Assembly: GCF_005960665.1 (NCBI RefSeq)
Contig: NZ_CP040676.1
Span: 2,226,001 to 2,290,000 of the forward strand
Direction: 5' to 3'
DNA length: 64,000 bases
DNA from: Exiguobacterium mexicanum
Lineage (GTDB): Bacteria; Bacillota; Bacilli; Exiguobacteriales; Exiguobacteriaceae
Shown here: one piece after another, positions 1 to 8,283 of the stretch
Layout: each line of letters opens with the position of its first letter
How positions within the stretch are numbered: position 1 is the first letter of the stretch
The notes under the pieces: generated by a model
The model's database searches: none
What the model saw: the letters and a program-made list of their open reading frames with translations, nothing else
Told to the model about the DNA's origin: nothing
Made by a program: the position numbers and the translations under genes

Positions 1-686
1 TCTCGTTTATGACGGGCCCGTGATGATAAGACGACCGCTCCTTCGATGCCGACGAACGCCCATAACGTTACGAGCATCGTCGATTTCACTTGCGGGAACA
101 CCTGTGACCAGCTGAAGCCCGACTGACCCCAAAAGTCGATTTGGAACGTGTCGATCCGGAAAGCGAACAAGATAAGGATGATAAATAAAAAGATTGGGAC
201 GAGCTTCGCGATTGTCGTGACGATATTGAGGAGTGCCGCTTCTCTCATCCCTCGCGAGATGATCCAGAACAGCCCCCAAATCACGATCACGCTCATAATC
301 AATCGAAACGCCCGATGCTCTGCCGAAAAGATCGGGAAGAAATAACTGAGCGTGCTAAAGATCAACGTGATGTTCGCCACCGTCCCAATCCACGCCGACA
401 TCCAGTAGCCCCACCCACTATTGAATCCGACAAACTTGCCGAACCCTTCTTTCGCATAGGCGTATATGCCGCCCTCGAGTTCAGGACGTGTATTGGCTAG
501 AAATTGAAACACGAACGCGAGCATGACCATCCCGATGCCGGTAATCGTCCAACCGATTAACACCGATCCGACCCCGGCACCTTGCGCCATCGCTCCCGGT
601 AAATTAAATGCCCCTCCGCCAATCATCGTTCCGATGACCATGGCAGCGAGTCCAAAAAAGCCGATTCCGGCTGACTGTGACTTCAT
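1..686 (-). CDS. Basic amino acid/polyamine antiporter (APA family), 3' end cut by window
   Basis: Membrane permease of the APC superfamily, APA branch (arginine/ornithine, lysine or polyamine exchangers). About 228 codons are present from the start; the rest lies beyond the window edge. The first membrane segment carries the APC signature, a glycine-rich run GTMIGGGAFNLPGA near residues 19-32, followed by further hydrophobic spans and the family-like segment TRPELEGGIYAYAKEGFG. The ATG at 686 follows a GGAGGG ribosome site. A probable tandem ArgR operator lies just upstream, which favours an arginine/ornithine exchanger (ArcD-like), but the exact substrate is inferred. It is divergent from oppA. 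The family is confident, the substrate is not. Confidence 0.85.
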   Translation of the reverse strand, partial: MKSQSAGIGFFGLAAMVIGTMIGGGAFNLPGAMAQGAGVGSVLIGWTITGIGMVMLAFVFQFLANTRPELEGGIYAYAKEGFGKFVGFNSGWGYWMSAWIGTVANITLIFSTLSYFFPIFSAEHRAFRLIMSVIVIWGLFWIISRGMREAALLNIVTTIAKLVPIFLFIILILFAFRIDTFQIDFWGQSGFSWSQVFPQVKSTMLVTLWAFVGIEGAVVLSSRARHKR

Positions 687-716
687 TCAAAAACCCTCCA
701 AAGCAAGTTGACGTCT

Positions 717-755
717 GACGAATAACTATTCATCAATAATGTATAATCATTCGAC
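717..755. promoter_or_regulatory. Probable tandem ARG boxes (ArgR/AhrC operator)
   Basis: Two 18-bp sites separated by 3 bp: GACGAATAACTATTCATC at 717-734 and AATGTATAATCATTCGAC at 738-755. Both resemble the ARG-box pattern GAAT-4-ATTCA, the first well and the second less well. Tandem 18-bp boxes with a 2-3 bp gap are the known ArgR arrangement. The site is about 30 bp upstream of the antiporter start, so it probably regulates that gene. Confidence 0.5.
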
Positions 756-911
756 GATTTCCTTATTCTACTGAAACCAAAGGCGTTTAGATAGGTGTTT
801 CACTAATGTTTATATTTTCGAATAATTAAAAAAATTTTATTGCCTATTCATCTTGTTTGTAGTTTAATTGCAATATATTCGAAACAATCAGAATTTTCGG
901 GAGGTAACACA

Positions 912-2543
912 ATGCGCAACAAAAAATGGTTAGCTTTATCGGGTGTCGCCTTGCTTGCGACAGCAGCATGTGGCGGCGGAGAAGAATCATCGTCGAGCTC
1001 GTCGGACGGATCATCATCGGGTGATGCGAAGAAGGAAATCACGCTCGTCTCGGCGACAGATTTACCACAGCTCGATCCGACGCTCACAACGGACTCGACA
1101 TCGGTCATCGTGACGAACAACGTCTTCGAGGGACTGTATCGTCTGGATGAAAATAACCAACCGGTACCGGGAATTGCTGAAGACGTAGAAATTTCAGAAG
1201 ATGGACTTACATACACCTTCAAATTGCGTGACGCGAATTGGTCAGACGGTTCACCGGTCACAGCTGAAGATTTCGTCTACTCATGGAAACGTGCCCTCAA
1301 TCCTGAGACAGGTGCCGAGTACGCGTATATCCTTCAAGATTTGAAAAACGCCAATAAGATTCTCGCAGGCGAAGAAGAACTCGATACGCTTGGCGCGAAA
1401 GCGGTCGACGAGAAGACGCTCGAAGTTCAATTGGAAGCACCAGCCCCTTACTTCCTCGGGTTGACAGGGTTCCCGACGTACATGCCACAAAAGCAAGAAT
1501 TCGTCGAAGAGCAAGGCGAGTCGTTCGCGAGCGCGGTCGATAAGACGCTCTACAACGGGCCTTACGTCTTAGACAGCTGGCAAGACAACGAAGGTTGGGT
1601 GTACAAAAAGAACCCGGACTATTGGGATGCTGAAAACGTCAAGATGGAGACGATCAACGTCAAAGTCGTCAAAGAAGTCGCGACGGGTGTCAACTTGTTC
1701 GAATCGGGCGAAGTCGACTACACGCTCTTGTCGTCTGAATTCGTACCACAATTCCAAGACAGCGAAGAGTTCAAGACTCGTGCCGACGCACGCATCAACT
1801 TCCTTCGCTTCAACCAGAAAAACGAAGCACTCCAAAACGTCAACATTCGTGAGGCGCTCGCGAAAGGCTTCGATAAGCAAGGTGTCACAGACGTCATCTT
1901 GACAGACGGCTCACAGCCGGCCAACTATATCGTCGCGAAAGACTTCACGTTCACAGAAGACGGAGCCGACTTCCGCGAGAAGTATCCAGACCTTCAAAGC
2001 TACAACGTCGACGAAGCGAAAGCGGCATGGGATAAAGGTCTTGCCGAGCTTGGCGTCGAAACGATCGAACTTGAATTCCTCTCACGTGATGAAGAAGCGT
2101 TCAAGAAAGTCAACGAGTACATCAAAGGTGAGCTCGAGAAGAACCTCCCTGGCCTCACGCTCAACATCAAGCAACAGCCGTTCAAAAACTTCCTTGACCT
2201 TGAAGGTAAAGGTGAGTACGACGTCTCAGCTGCTGGCTGGGGCCCTGACTACCAGGATCCAATGACGTACCTCGACATGTGGGTAACGGACGGTCCGTTC
2301 AACCGGATGGCCTACTCGAACGACGAGTACGATAAATTGATCCAAAGCGCGAAACAAGAAGCTGATCAAATGAAACGTTGGGAAACGATGCAAGAAGCAG
2401 AACGCATCTTGCTCGAAGATGACTTCGCGATCGCACCGATCTATCAAAAAGGTGAAGCGTACCTCGAACGCTCAAACATTCAAAACATGCACCGCCATCC
2501 GTTCGGAGCTGACGCTAGCTTCAAGTGGTTGGACGTCAACTAA
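912..2543 (+). CDS. oppA: Oligopeptide ABC transporter substrate-binding lipoprotein (OppA type)
   Basis: Extracellular solute-binding protein family 5, which delivers peptides to an Opp-type ABC permease. The protein has 543 residues, normal for OppA. An in-frame longer reading exists, but ATG at 912 sits behind GGGAGGT and begins a lipoprotein signal peptide: basic MRNKKW, a hydrophobic core, then Cys20, followed by a serine-rich linker. Family features include YTFKLRDANWSDGSPVTAED and the EGLYRLDENN region. A possible -10 TATATT is at 874-879. No permease or ATPase gene adjoins it and a strong terminator follows, so it is monocistronic and must pair with a transporter encoded elsewhere. 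Peptide specificity cannot be read from the sequence. Confidence 0.93.
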   Translation: MRNKKWLALSGVALLATAACGGGEESSSSSSDGSSSGDAKKEITLVSATDLPQLDPTLTTDSTSVIVTNNVFEGLYRLDENNQPVPGIAEDVEISEDGLTYTFKLRDANWSDGSPVTAEDFVYSWKRALNPETGAEYAYILQDLKNANKILAGEEELDTLGAKAVDEKTLEVQLEAPAPYFLGLTGFPTYMPQKQEFVEEQGESFASAVDKTLYNGPYVLDSWQDNEGWVYKKNPDYWDAENVKMETINVKVVKEVATGVNLFESGEVDYTLLSSEFVPQFQDSEEFKTRADARINFLRFNQKNEALQNVNIREALAKGFDKQGVTDVILTDGSQPANYIVAKDFTFTEDGADFREKYPDLQSYNVDEAKAAWDKGLAELGVETIELEFLSRDEEAFKKVNEYIKGELEKNLPGLTLNIKQQPFKNFLDLEGKGEYDVSAAGWGPDYQDPMTYLDMWVTDGPFNRMAYSNDEYDKLIQSAKQEADQMKRWETMQEAERILLEDDFAIAPIYQKGEAYLERSNIQNMHRHPFGADASFKWLDVN

Positions 2544-2547
2544 TCAG

Positions 2548-2580
2548 CAAGCCCTGTCACTCCTGTGGCAGGGCTTGTTT
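2548..2580 (+). terminator. Rho-independent terminator of oppA
   Basis: Stem CAAGCCCTG / CAGGGCTTG, extended by CAC/GTG inside with a TCCT loop and followed by TTT. It begins 4 bases after the oppA stop codon. Confidence 0.85.
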
Positions 2581-2663
2581 GTGCATCGACACCTATGCCA
2601 ATACAAAAAAGAGGCGTGCCACGAGTAATCTGTACCCCTTGTAAAGGACATTAATAAAAAAAC

Positions 2664-3524
2664 TTATGCTGATTCAAGGAGATGATTCCTGTACTGTACG
2701 GGAGTCATCTTTTTCATGTTCCATTGATAACGATGATGGTTGTAATAGTTAATGGTTTTTCGGATTTCACGCTGTAGTGAATCGAACGTGGTACAGGCCT
2801 TTAACTCGACGATATCCTTGAAATGTCCAAAGAATGATTCCTGGACAGCGTTATCCCAACAGTTGCCCCGTCGGGACATGGATTGACCTAGCTTCATACG
2901 CTTCACCTCTTTCTGATAGGTCGGGCTCGTGTAGTGCCCTCCTTGATCTGAATGGATGAATGCGTCCTTGTCCAAGCGAATCCTCCGGTTCTTCCGTAAA
3001 CGCTTCAACGTATCCAATACAATGTCGAGATTGATGTTCTCAGAGAGTTGATGCGCCAGTACCTCATTGGTCGAACCGTCCACGATGGTCGAAAGATAGG
3101 CTCGCTTACCGTTCCCGTAAAATATGTAGGTGATATCGGTGAGAAGCACCTTGTAGGGAGTGCCCTGTTTGAATTCGCGTTTGAGGCGATTCGGCACCAC
3201 CCGGTGCTCGGCCGTCGCCTTAATGAGCCGTTTGTATGGCTTCGCCTTGCGGATTGGACACACGATGTTGTATTTCCGCATGATACGTCGGATACACTTC
3301 AGGTTCATCGTCACACCGAAATGACCAGACAGCACCATCTTGATCTGCCTAGCACCCTTCTTGCGCTTCTTGAAGTGGAACGCCTTCAGAACGAGGTCAC
3401 GAAGAGCCACGTCTTTCGATTCGCGCTCCTGTCTGGTCTGTCTCCTCCGTTCCGAGAAATAGGCGTGGTATCCCTGACGTGACACCCCGGCCACCTGGCA
3501 GAGATGGCTGACCATCCCCTTCAT
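2664..3524 (-). CDS. IS3-family transposase OrfB (DDE integrase domain)
   Basis: 286 residues from the first ATG. The rve-type catalytic core shows the D-D-E residues in LLTDITYI, HSDQGGHYTS and NAVQESFFGHFKD, with a helical HTH_21-like segment before it. The reading frame stays open upstream of the ATG into the end of orfA, coding KAGLNASQKYELIQ, so the normal product is probably the OrfAB fusion made by a -1 shift. A candidate slip site is the A-AAG at 3587-3584 of the minus strand. It catalyses strand cleavage and transfer at the element ends. The C-terminus MTPVQYRNHLLESA is typical of complete family members. Confidence 0.93.
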   Translation of the reverse strand: MKGMVSHLCQVAGVSRQGYHAYFSERRRQTRQERESKDVALRDLVLKAFHFKKRKKGARQIKMVLSGHFGVTMNLKCIRRIMRKYNIVCPIRKAKPYKRLIKATAEHRVVPNRLKREFKQGTPYKVLLTDITYIFYGNGKRAYLSTIVDGSTNEVLAHQLSENINLDIVLDTLKRLRKNRRIRLDKDAFIHSDQGGHYTSPTYQKEVKRMKLGQSMSRRGNCWDNAVQESFFGHFKDIVELKACTTFDSLQREIRKTINYYNHHRYQWNMKKMTPVQYRNHLLESA

Positions 3525-3550
3525 TTTGTGCTTGATGATGACACCTTGAA

Positions 3551-3991
3551 TCAGCTCATACTTTTGCGATGCGTTAAGTCCAGCTTTCCTCTCCCTTCCG
3601 CCAGGCGGATCTCCTTTAATAGTTCGACCTCTGCTTTCAACAGTTTGTTTTCGGCCTCGAGCTTCGCGTACCGTTCTTCTGTCGACAGCTCTTTATCTCT
3701 CCAACGTCCTGAATTACTTGATCGTGTATCGCGCAGCCCCATTACCCCATCTTTTCGGTAAGCTCGTGTCCAACGATTTTTACAAGAACTCATACGCCGT
3801 TCACCGAGTACCTCCACATCGAATCCACATCCCCGGAAGATTTCCACAGGGAACTTTCCTTCCAACGTCTGTGCTATAAAAAGTTCCTTAAACTCATCGG
3901 TATACGTGATCCCTTTCGGGCTCACAGATTTAACGTAAGGATTTGCGGCTAGCGCATCTATTTCTTTTGACGTAAATATCTTCTTCGACAC
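3551..3991 (-). CDS. IS3-family OrfA, DNA-binding subunit
   Basis: 146 residues, starting at a GTG behind GGGAG. The N-terminal half is helix-turn-helix (the segment YTDEFKELFIAQTLEGKFP is typical of transposase DNA-binding heads). The C-terminal LEAENKLLKAEVELLKEI forms a leucine-zipper coiled coil used for multimerisation in this family. OrfA alone usually represses transposition, while the OrfAB fusion acts as transposase. It ends 26 bases before the first ATG of orfB, and the frames overlap in the 3551-3590 zone. Confidence 0.9.
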   Translation of the reverse strand: MSKKIFTSKEIDALAANPYVKSVSPKGITYTDEFKELFIAQTLEGKFPVEIFRGCGFDVEVLGERRMSSCKNRWTRAYRKDGVMGLRDTRSSNSGRWRDKELSTEERYAKLEAENKLLKAEVELLKEIRLAEGRGKLDLTHRKSMS

Positions 3992-4028
3992 TCGAATTCA
4001 CTCCCAATATGATTTAGTCCAGTGTACA

Positions 4029-4076
4029 CAAAAACCCTGAGCAGTAGACTTTTTTTTAGTGTCTACTACTCAGGGT
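4029..4076 (-). terminator. Terminator of the lysW-like gene, at the IS border
   Basis: On the minus strand the stem ACCCTGAG + AGTAGAC pairs with GTCTACT + CTCAGGGT across one mismatch, then TTTTTG. The U-tract ends exactly where the proposed IS end begins. Confidence 0.85.
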
Positions 4077-4114
4077 ACAGTTTAGAGCGGTGGCACGCCT
4101 TTAATCTAGATGAA

Positions 4115-5707
4115 TTACGTTTCGCGTTCAGCGCGCATATCAGCTGGCACGCGTCCGCGTTTAGAAATGATTTGCGCGATGACAAGGACCACGACAAACG
4201 TCGCGAATGCCGCGAAGAAGCCGATCCACATCGAGCCTGTGATCCCGAGGACCAAATACCCGACCGCTGACACACCAGCCGCAATCAACGCGTATGGAAG
4301 TTGTGTCAACACGTGGTCGATATGGTGCGATCCGGCACCCGTCGAACTGAGGATCGTCGTATCCGAAATCGGTGAGCAGTGGTCACCGAACACCGCACCA
4401 GCGAGCACCGCCGCGAGTGTCGGGAGCAACAGTTCCGGATCGACGGCCATAATCAAGTCTGCCCCGATTGGAAGCATGAGACCGAACGTCCCCCAGCTCG
4501 TCCCTGTCGAGAACGCCATCAGACCAGCGATCGCGAACAAGATGAGCGGCAAGTAAGACGCTGCAATCGAATCTGTGACAAAACTTGCCAAGTAATCACC
4601 CGTTTTCATATCTCCGATGACGGCAATGATCGTCCAGGCAAAGAGCAAGATGAGTACGGCGGGCCACATGGCACGGATACCGGCCCACGTCGCATGACCG
4701 TAGTCTTTAGCTGGAATTTTACGACCAATCAAGAGCAAGAGCGCAACGAGCAAGCTGATGACGGCACCGGTCACGAGTGACCGTGTCACATCTGTCGACT
4801 CGAACGCACCGAGAAGCGAGAAGCTTTGACCATCGGCAGCAAGCGCTTGTCCGCCTGTGTACAACATGGCTGAAACAGTGGCAATGATCAACACGATGAT
4901 TGGGACAATCAAGTCGCGGACTTTCCCGCCATCGTGTTCTTTAATATCTTCACTCATCCCCATCGGTGCGCCTTTCGATGAATCGTAGAGCTCTCCTTGA
5001 AGGGCACGTAGCTCATGTGTACGCATCGGTCCGATCGCGAGTCCCGTGTAAGCGACATACGCCGTCAACATAAGTGCGAAGATGGCATAGAAGTTCATCG
5101 GGATGATTTGGATGAACGCTGAGAATGACGAGTAGCTGTCGATTGAGTACTTCGCAAGAATTCCTGCGATGATGGCGATGATGTACGCTCCCCAACTCGA
5201 GAGCGGGCTGATGACACAGACCGGTGCTGCCGTGGAATCGATCGTATAAGCGAGTTTTGCGCGTGATACTTTTTTCCGGTCCGTCAGCGGTCGGCTAATA
5301 TTCCCGACGGCAAGACTGTTGAAATAGTCATCGATGAAAATCAAAATCCCAAGACCGAACGAGACGAGCCGAGCGCCACGAGCCGTTTTGACGTTAGAAG
5401 CGGCCCATTCTCCGAACGCACGGGCTCCGCCCGACGTTTGAATGATGGATGACAAGATGCCAAGCAAGAGCAAGAACGCGATCAACAGCACGTTCCATTC
5501 ATTGATGGCCCCATCCGCCCAAAATAGCGCGATGATGTTTGACCATAAATACTGAATCGATTCGAGCGGGTTGAAATTGTGAAGCAGTAGCACCCCTGCG
5601 ATAATCCCGACACCGAGTGACGGAATGACTTTCCGTGTTGTGATGGCCATAATAATGGCGAGTAAAGCTGGTACGAGTGATAGTACCGAAGTTGAATAAT
5701 CTACCAT
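4115..5707 (-). CDS. lysW: NhaC-family antiporter, probable lysine transporter (LysW type)
   Basis: 530-residue polytopic membrane protein of the NhaC Na+/H+ antiporter superfamily with about a dozen hydrophobic spans. Conserved-looking parts are GILIFIDDYFNSLAVGN and STAAPVCVISPLSSWGAY. Start ATG 5707 follows AGGAGG. The leader contains a lysine riboswitch with its own terminator. NhaC-type genes behind lysine riboswitches have been predicted as lysine importers (LysW), so lysine rather than sodium/proton exchange is the likely role. That assignment rests on regulation, not on a substrate motif. It is a single-gene unit with its own promoter and terminator. Confidence 0.82.
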   Translation of the reverse strand: MVDYSTSVLSLVPALLAIIMAITTRKVIPSLGVGIIAGVLLLHNFNPLESIQYLWSNIIALFWADGAINEWNVLLIAFLLLLGILSSIIQTSGGARAFGEWAASNVKTARGARLVSFGLGILIFIDDYFNSLAVGNISRPLTDRKKVSRAKLAYTIDSTAAPVCVISPLSSWGAYIIAIIAGILAKYSIDSYSSFSAFIQIIPMNFYAIFALMLTAYVAYTGLAIGPMRTHELRALQGELYDSSKGAPMGMSEDIKEHDGGKVRDLIVPIIVLIIATVSAMLYTGGQALAADGQSFSLLGAFESTDVTRSLVTGAVISLLVALLLLIGRKIPAKDYGHATWAGIRAMWPAVLILLFAWTIIAVIGDMKTGDYLASFVTDSIAASYLPLILFAIAGLMAFSTGTSWGTFGLMLPIGADLIMAVDPELLLPTLAAVLAGAVFGDHCSPISDTTILSSTGAGSHHIDHVLTQLPYALIAAGVSAVGYLVLGITGSMWIGFFAAFATFVVVLVIAQIISKRGRVPADMRAERET

Positions 5708-5751
5708 GCTGATTTCCTCCTCTTCTGTTTGAGATGAGGCCCCCTATGCTT

Positions 5752-5799
5752 AAAAAAACGCAAAGCGAGGGCATCGGCAACAAAGCCGACACCCTCGCT
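5752..5799 (-). terminator. Riboswitch-linked terminator before lysW-like gene
   Basis: Stem AGCGAGGG..TCGGC / GCCGA..CCCTCGCT followed by a run of seven T on the minus strand. It lies between the lysine aptamer and the start codon and forms the OFF state. Confidence 0.9.
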
Positions 5800-5819
5800 G
5801 GATGTTCCGTCTTTCTTAG

Positions 5820-5995
5820 CCGACTTGGAGCGCTCCATACATAAATATGTATGGCAGTCTGACGGGTATTTCCCGTCAGCCCAGCACAAAGTCAGAGACA
5901 TGACTTTACACTTCGGCGATCTTGCCTTTCTGTAGTCTTCACCGTTGTCATCCTCGGACTACTTACTCATCAGCATCGCACCTCTACCTCATCGA
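5820..5995 (-). promoter_or_regulatory. Lysine riboswitch (L-box) aptamer
   Basis: The minus strand shows the conserved L-box blocks in order: GAGGTAGAGGTGCGA, then AGTA, GGTGAAGAC, GCCGAAG, GCTGGGCTGACGGG, GACTGCC and the closing GGAGCGCTCC. With the downstream terminator this gives lysine-dependent transcription attenuation of the NhaC-family gene. Confidence 0.93.
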
Positions 5996-6027
5996 TAGCA
6001 CGAATATTCATTTAAAGTTACGTCTAA

Positions 6028-6055
6028 ATTATCATAGGTCATAGTGACTAATCAA
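6028..6055 (-). promoter_or_regulatory. SigA-type promoter for the L-box transcript
   Basis: Minus strand -35 TTGATT (6050-6055), 16-bp spacer, -10 GATAAT (6028-6033). It overlaps the 3' end of the upstream small ORF. Confidence 0.6.
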
Positions 6056-6336
6056 TAGTTTTTTTCATCTCGGATGATTTGTTTTAACACAGCGAGTGCG
6101 GCTTGATCGTCAGACTCGACCGCTTTAAAGAAATCACTAAAGAAATGATACAAGACGAATCGTTCGGCGTGTGACGATGTATGGTCTTTAATCGTCAGTA
6201 AGACGAGTTGACGCAACCGCCGTTTCGTCCGCGTCTCGTCAGGCAATTCTTCACATCGATCCTGGAAGGCACGATACACAGAATTGATCAAATCCTCATG
6301 TTCATCATACGACCTGTTGTAAGCAACTTGTTCCAT
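6052..6336 (-). CDS. Small hypothetical protein, 94 residues
   Basis: Not recognised. A charged, predicted mostly helical soluble protein without signal peptide, membrane span or cysteine motif. It starts MEQVAYNRSYDEHEDL and ends in LKQIIRDEKNY. A strong purine-rich site (AAAGGGGGG) precedes ATG 6336, which supports translation. It lies alone between ade and the L-box promoter, whose -35 overlaps its stop codon. The function is unknown. Confidence 0.7.
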   Translation of the reverse strand: MEQVAYNRSYDEHEDLINSVYRAFQDRCEELPDETRTKRRLRQLVLLTIKDHTSSHAERFVLYHFFSDFFKAVESDDQAALAVLKQIIRDEKNY

Positions 6337-6453
6337 CTGTTATATCCCCCCTTTCCATTTGTACCGATGAAACTTGTCGTAACTATACCAACTTAACCAA
6401 GAGCGTTCAATCGTTTCGGGTCGTTCTTAACAAAAATCATACGTTAGACTGAC

Positions 6454-8163
6454 TTACGACTCGATGAATGAGAACGTCGTCACATCGAATAGTCCCATAT
6501 CGGTCAACTTCAAATCCGGGATGACCGGGAGCGCAAGGAATGACATCGTCAAATAGGGATTGAAATGACGATGGGCGCCGACGACGTCGAGCGCATCGTT
6601 CAACTGTTCGAGCACGTCCGCCACTTCCGCATACGGACGTTTCGTCATGAGTCCTCCAATTTCGAGCGGCAAGACCGCCAGCACCTTCCCTTCTGACACC
6701 GCGACGACACCACCGCCCACTTTTTCAAGTGTTTCGGCAGCGAGCAACATGTCGTCTGGGCTCACCCCGGCGATGACGAGGTTGTGGCTATCATGGGCGA
6801 CCGTCGCCGCGAGCGCACCCCGCTTCAAGCCGAACCCTGTCACCGGTGCCAGGGCCATATGACCCGTCCCGTGGTGGCGTTCGATGACGGCGAGCGTGGC
6901 AATGTCTTGGGCGAGGTCGGCTCCGGACGCGTCAGGTGTGAAGACAAGACGCTGTCGCTTCGTCAAGAGACTGTTCGGCAATACTTGAATCACATCGACC
7001 GCTTCTTCTTTCACGGCTAGACGGAACGAGTCCGCCGTCAAATCGGGTAGTTTGAGCTCACCTTTCATCGGTTTCGGCACTTCAATCCCGTCGGCTTCGA
7101 ACGTCGCCTTGCCATCTTTGGCGACGACTTCCCCGTTCACGTAGACGGTTTCGATTTTTACCGATTGGACGTCTGACAAGATCACAAAGTTTGCTCGTTT
7201 GCCCGGAGCGACGGCACCCACATCTTTGAGTCCGTATGCCTCGGCCGCGTGCAGACTAGCGATGGCATAGGCCGTTTCTGGTTTGACACCTTGTTTGATC
7301 GCCATGCGAATGTTGTAGTCGATCCCGCCTTCGGCGACGAGATCGTCCAAATGCTTATCGTCCGTACAGAATAAGAACCGGTGGGCGTTGCTCTCCGTGA
7401 TGGCCCGGCTGACTTTTTCCACGTTCCGGGCAACCGACCCTTCACGAATTTGAACGTAAAAGCCGCGCCGCACCCGTTCGAGCGCCTCCTCAGCCGTCGT
7501 ACATTCATGATCGGTCATGATGCCGGCCGTGCGATACACGTTCAACTGATCCGGGCCAAGACCTGAGGCATGACCGTCGACGACTTTCCCGACGTGTTCG
7601 GTTTGTGCGATCTTTTGAAGCATATCCGCACTCCCCGACTCGACGGACGGATAGTCCATCACCTCGCCGAGACCGTGGACGCCCGGGTCCCCTAAAAACG
7701 GGGCCAAGTCCTCGGCGTATAGCTTCGCCCCGGCGTGCTCGAACGGCGTCGCCGGCACACAGCTCGGGAGCATCATCCGCACGTCGAGCGGCAACCCTTT
7801 AGCGTCGGCGAGCATATACTCGATGCCGAGTGCCCCGTTCACGTTCGCAATCTCGTGCGGATCGGCGATGACCGTCGTCACCCCGAGCGGAAGCACCGCT
7901 TTGGCGAACTCGTGAGGAGGTACCATCGACGACTCGATGTGGACATGCGCATCGATGAATGACGGTGCGAGCGTCCAAGACGGGTCATGGTATTCGGTCT
8001 CCCCTTCGTAGCCGTCCCCAATGGCCACAATATAGCCGGCGTCGACGACGACGTCGGTGCGAATCGTCTCACGGCTGTAGACGTCGATGACCGCCACATC
8101 TTTAAAGACGACCGCTGCTTTCTTTTTTTTCGCCGCGACGTCGATCAAATGTTGTTTCTCCAT
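6454..8163 (-). CDS. ade: Adenine deaminase
   Basis: Converts adenine to hypoxanthine plus ammonia for purine salvage; cytoplasmic, metal-dependent amidohydrolase. 569 residues, typical for Ade. Family marks are the metal ligands in FIDAHVHIESSM, the DPHEIANV and DGHASGL segments, the CTDDKH block, the composite-domain return GKRANFVILSDV, and a C-terminal Ade domain with VTGFGLKRGALAATVAHDSHN. ATG 8163 follows AAGGAG. It is divergent from the carbonic anhydrase-like gene. A second, YerA-type homologue is present at 43989-45731. Very secure. Confidence 0.97.
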   Translation of the reverse strand: MEKQHLIDVAAKKKKAAVVFKDVAVIDVYSRETIRTDVVVDAGYIVAIGDGYEGETEYHDPSWTLAPSFIDAHVHIESSMVPPHEFAKAVLPLGVTTVIADPHEIANVNGALGIEYMLADAKGLPLDVRMMLPSCVPATPFEHAGAKLYAEDLAPFLGDPGVHGLGEVMDYPSVESGSADMLQKIAQTEHVGKVVDGHASGLGPDQLNVYRTAGIMTDHECTTAEEALERVRRGFYVQIREGSVARNVEKVSRAITESNAHRFLFCTDDKHLDDLVAEGGIDYNIRMAIKQGVKPETAYAIASLHAAEAYGLKDVGAVAPGKRANFVILSDVQSVKIETVYVNGEVVAKDGKATFEADGIEVPKPMKGELKLPDLTADSFRLAVKEEAVDVIQVLPNSLLTKRQRLVFTPDASGADLAQDIATLAVIERHHGTGHMALAPVTGFGLKRGALAATVAHDSHNLVIAGVSPDDMLLAAETLEKVGGGVVAVSEGKVLAVLPLEIGGLMTKRPYAEVADVLEQLNDALDVVGAHRHFNPYLTMSFLALPVIPDLKLTDMGLFDVTTFSFIES

Positions 8164-8283
8164 CTGTGTGTCTCCTTTTTTCTACGTATTTTTACTATCT
8201 TAACAAGAATAATCTTTCCGGTGCAATTTCTTTTTCAACTTATGCGACAATGAAAGCATATCCGTTTGAAAGGGGTTACACAT

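Larger units (their letters stand above)
2631..4028 (-). mobile_element. IS3-family insertion sequence, IS150-like group
   Basis: About 1.4 kb carrying orfA (3551-3991) and orfB (2664-3524) in a -1 frame relation, as in IS3-family elements that make a fused OrfAB transposase by programmed frameshifting. The proposed ends are TGTACCCCTTGTAAAGGAC at 2631 and, on the other strand, TGTACACTGGAC ending at 4028. They share the TGTAC and GGAC blocks as imperfect inverted repeats. I could not identify a convincing target-site duplication. Both ORFs look intact, so the copy may be active. The boundaries are good to a few bases only. Confidence 0.85.

Noticed and set aside
880..900. CodY box upstream of oppA
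   Set aside because: AACAATCAGAATTTT matches only about 10 of 15 consensus positions; too weak to call.
2621..4035. Target-site duplication of the IS element
   Set aside because: No matching 2-5 bp repeats could be aligned convincingly at both ends.
5701..5901. 66-codon ORF in the lysW leader
   Set aside because: It spans the riboswitch and terminator; RNA structure explains the sequence.
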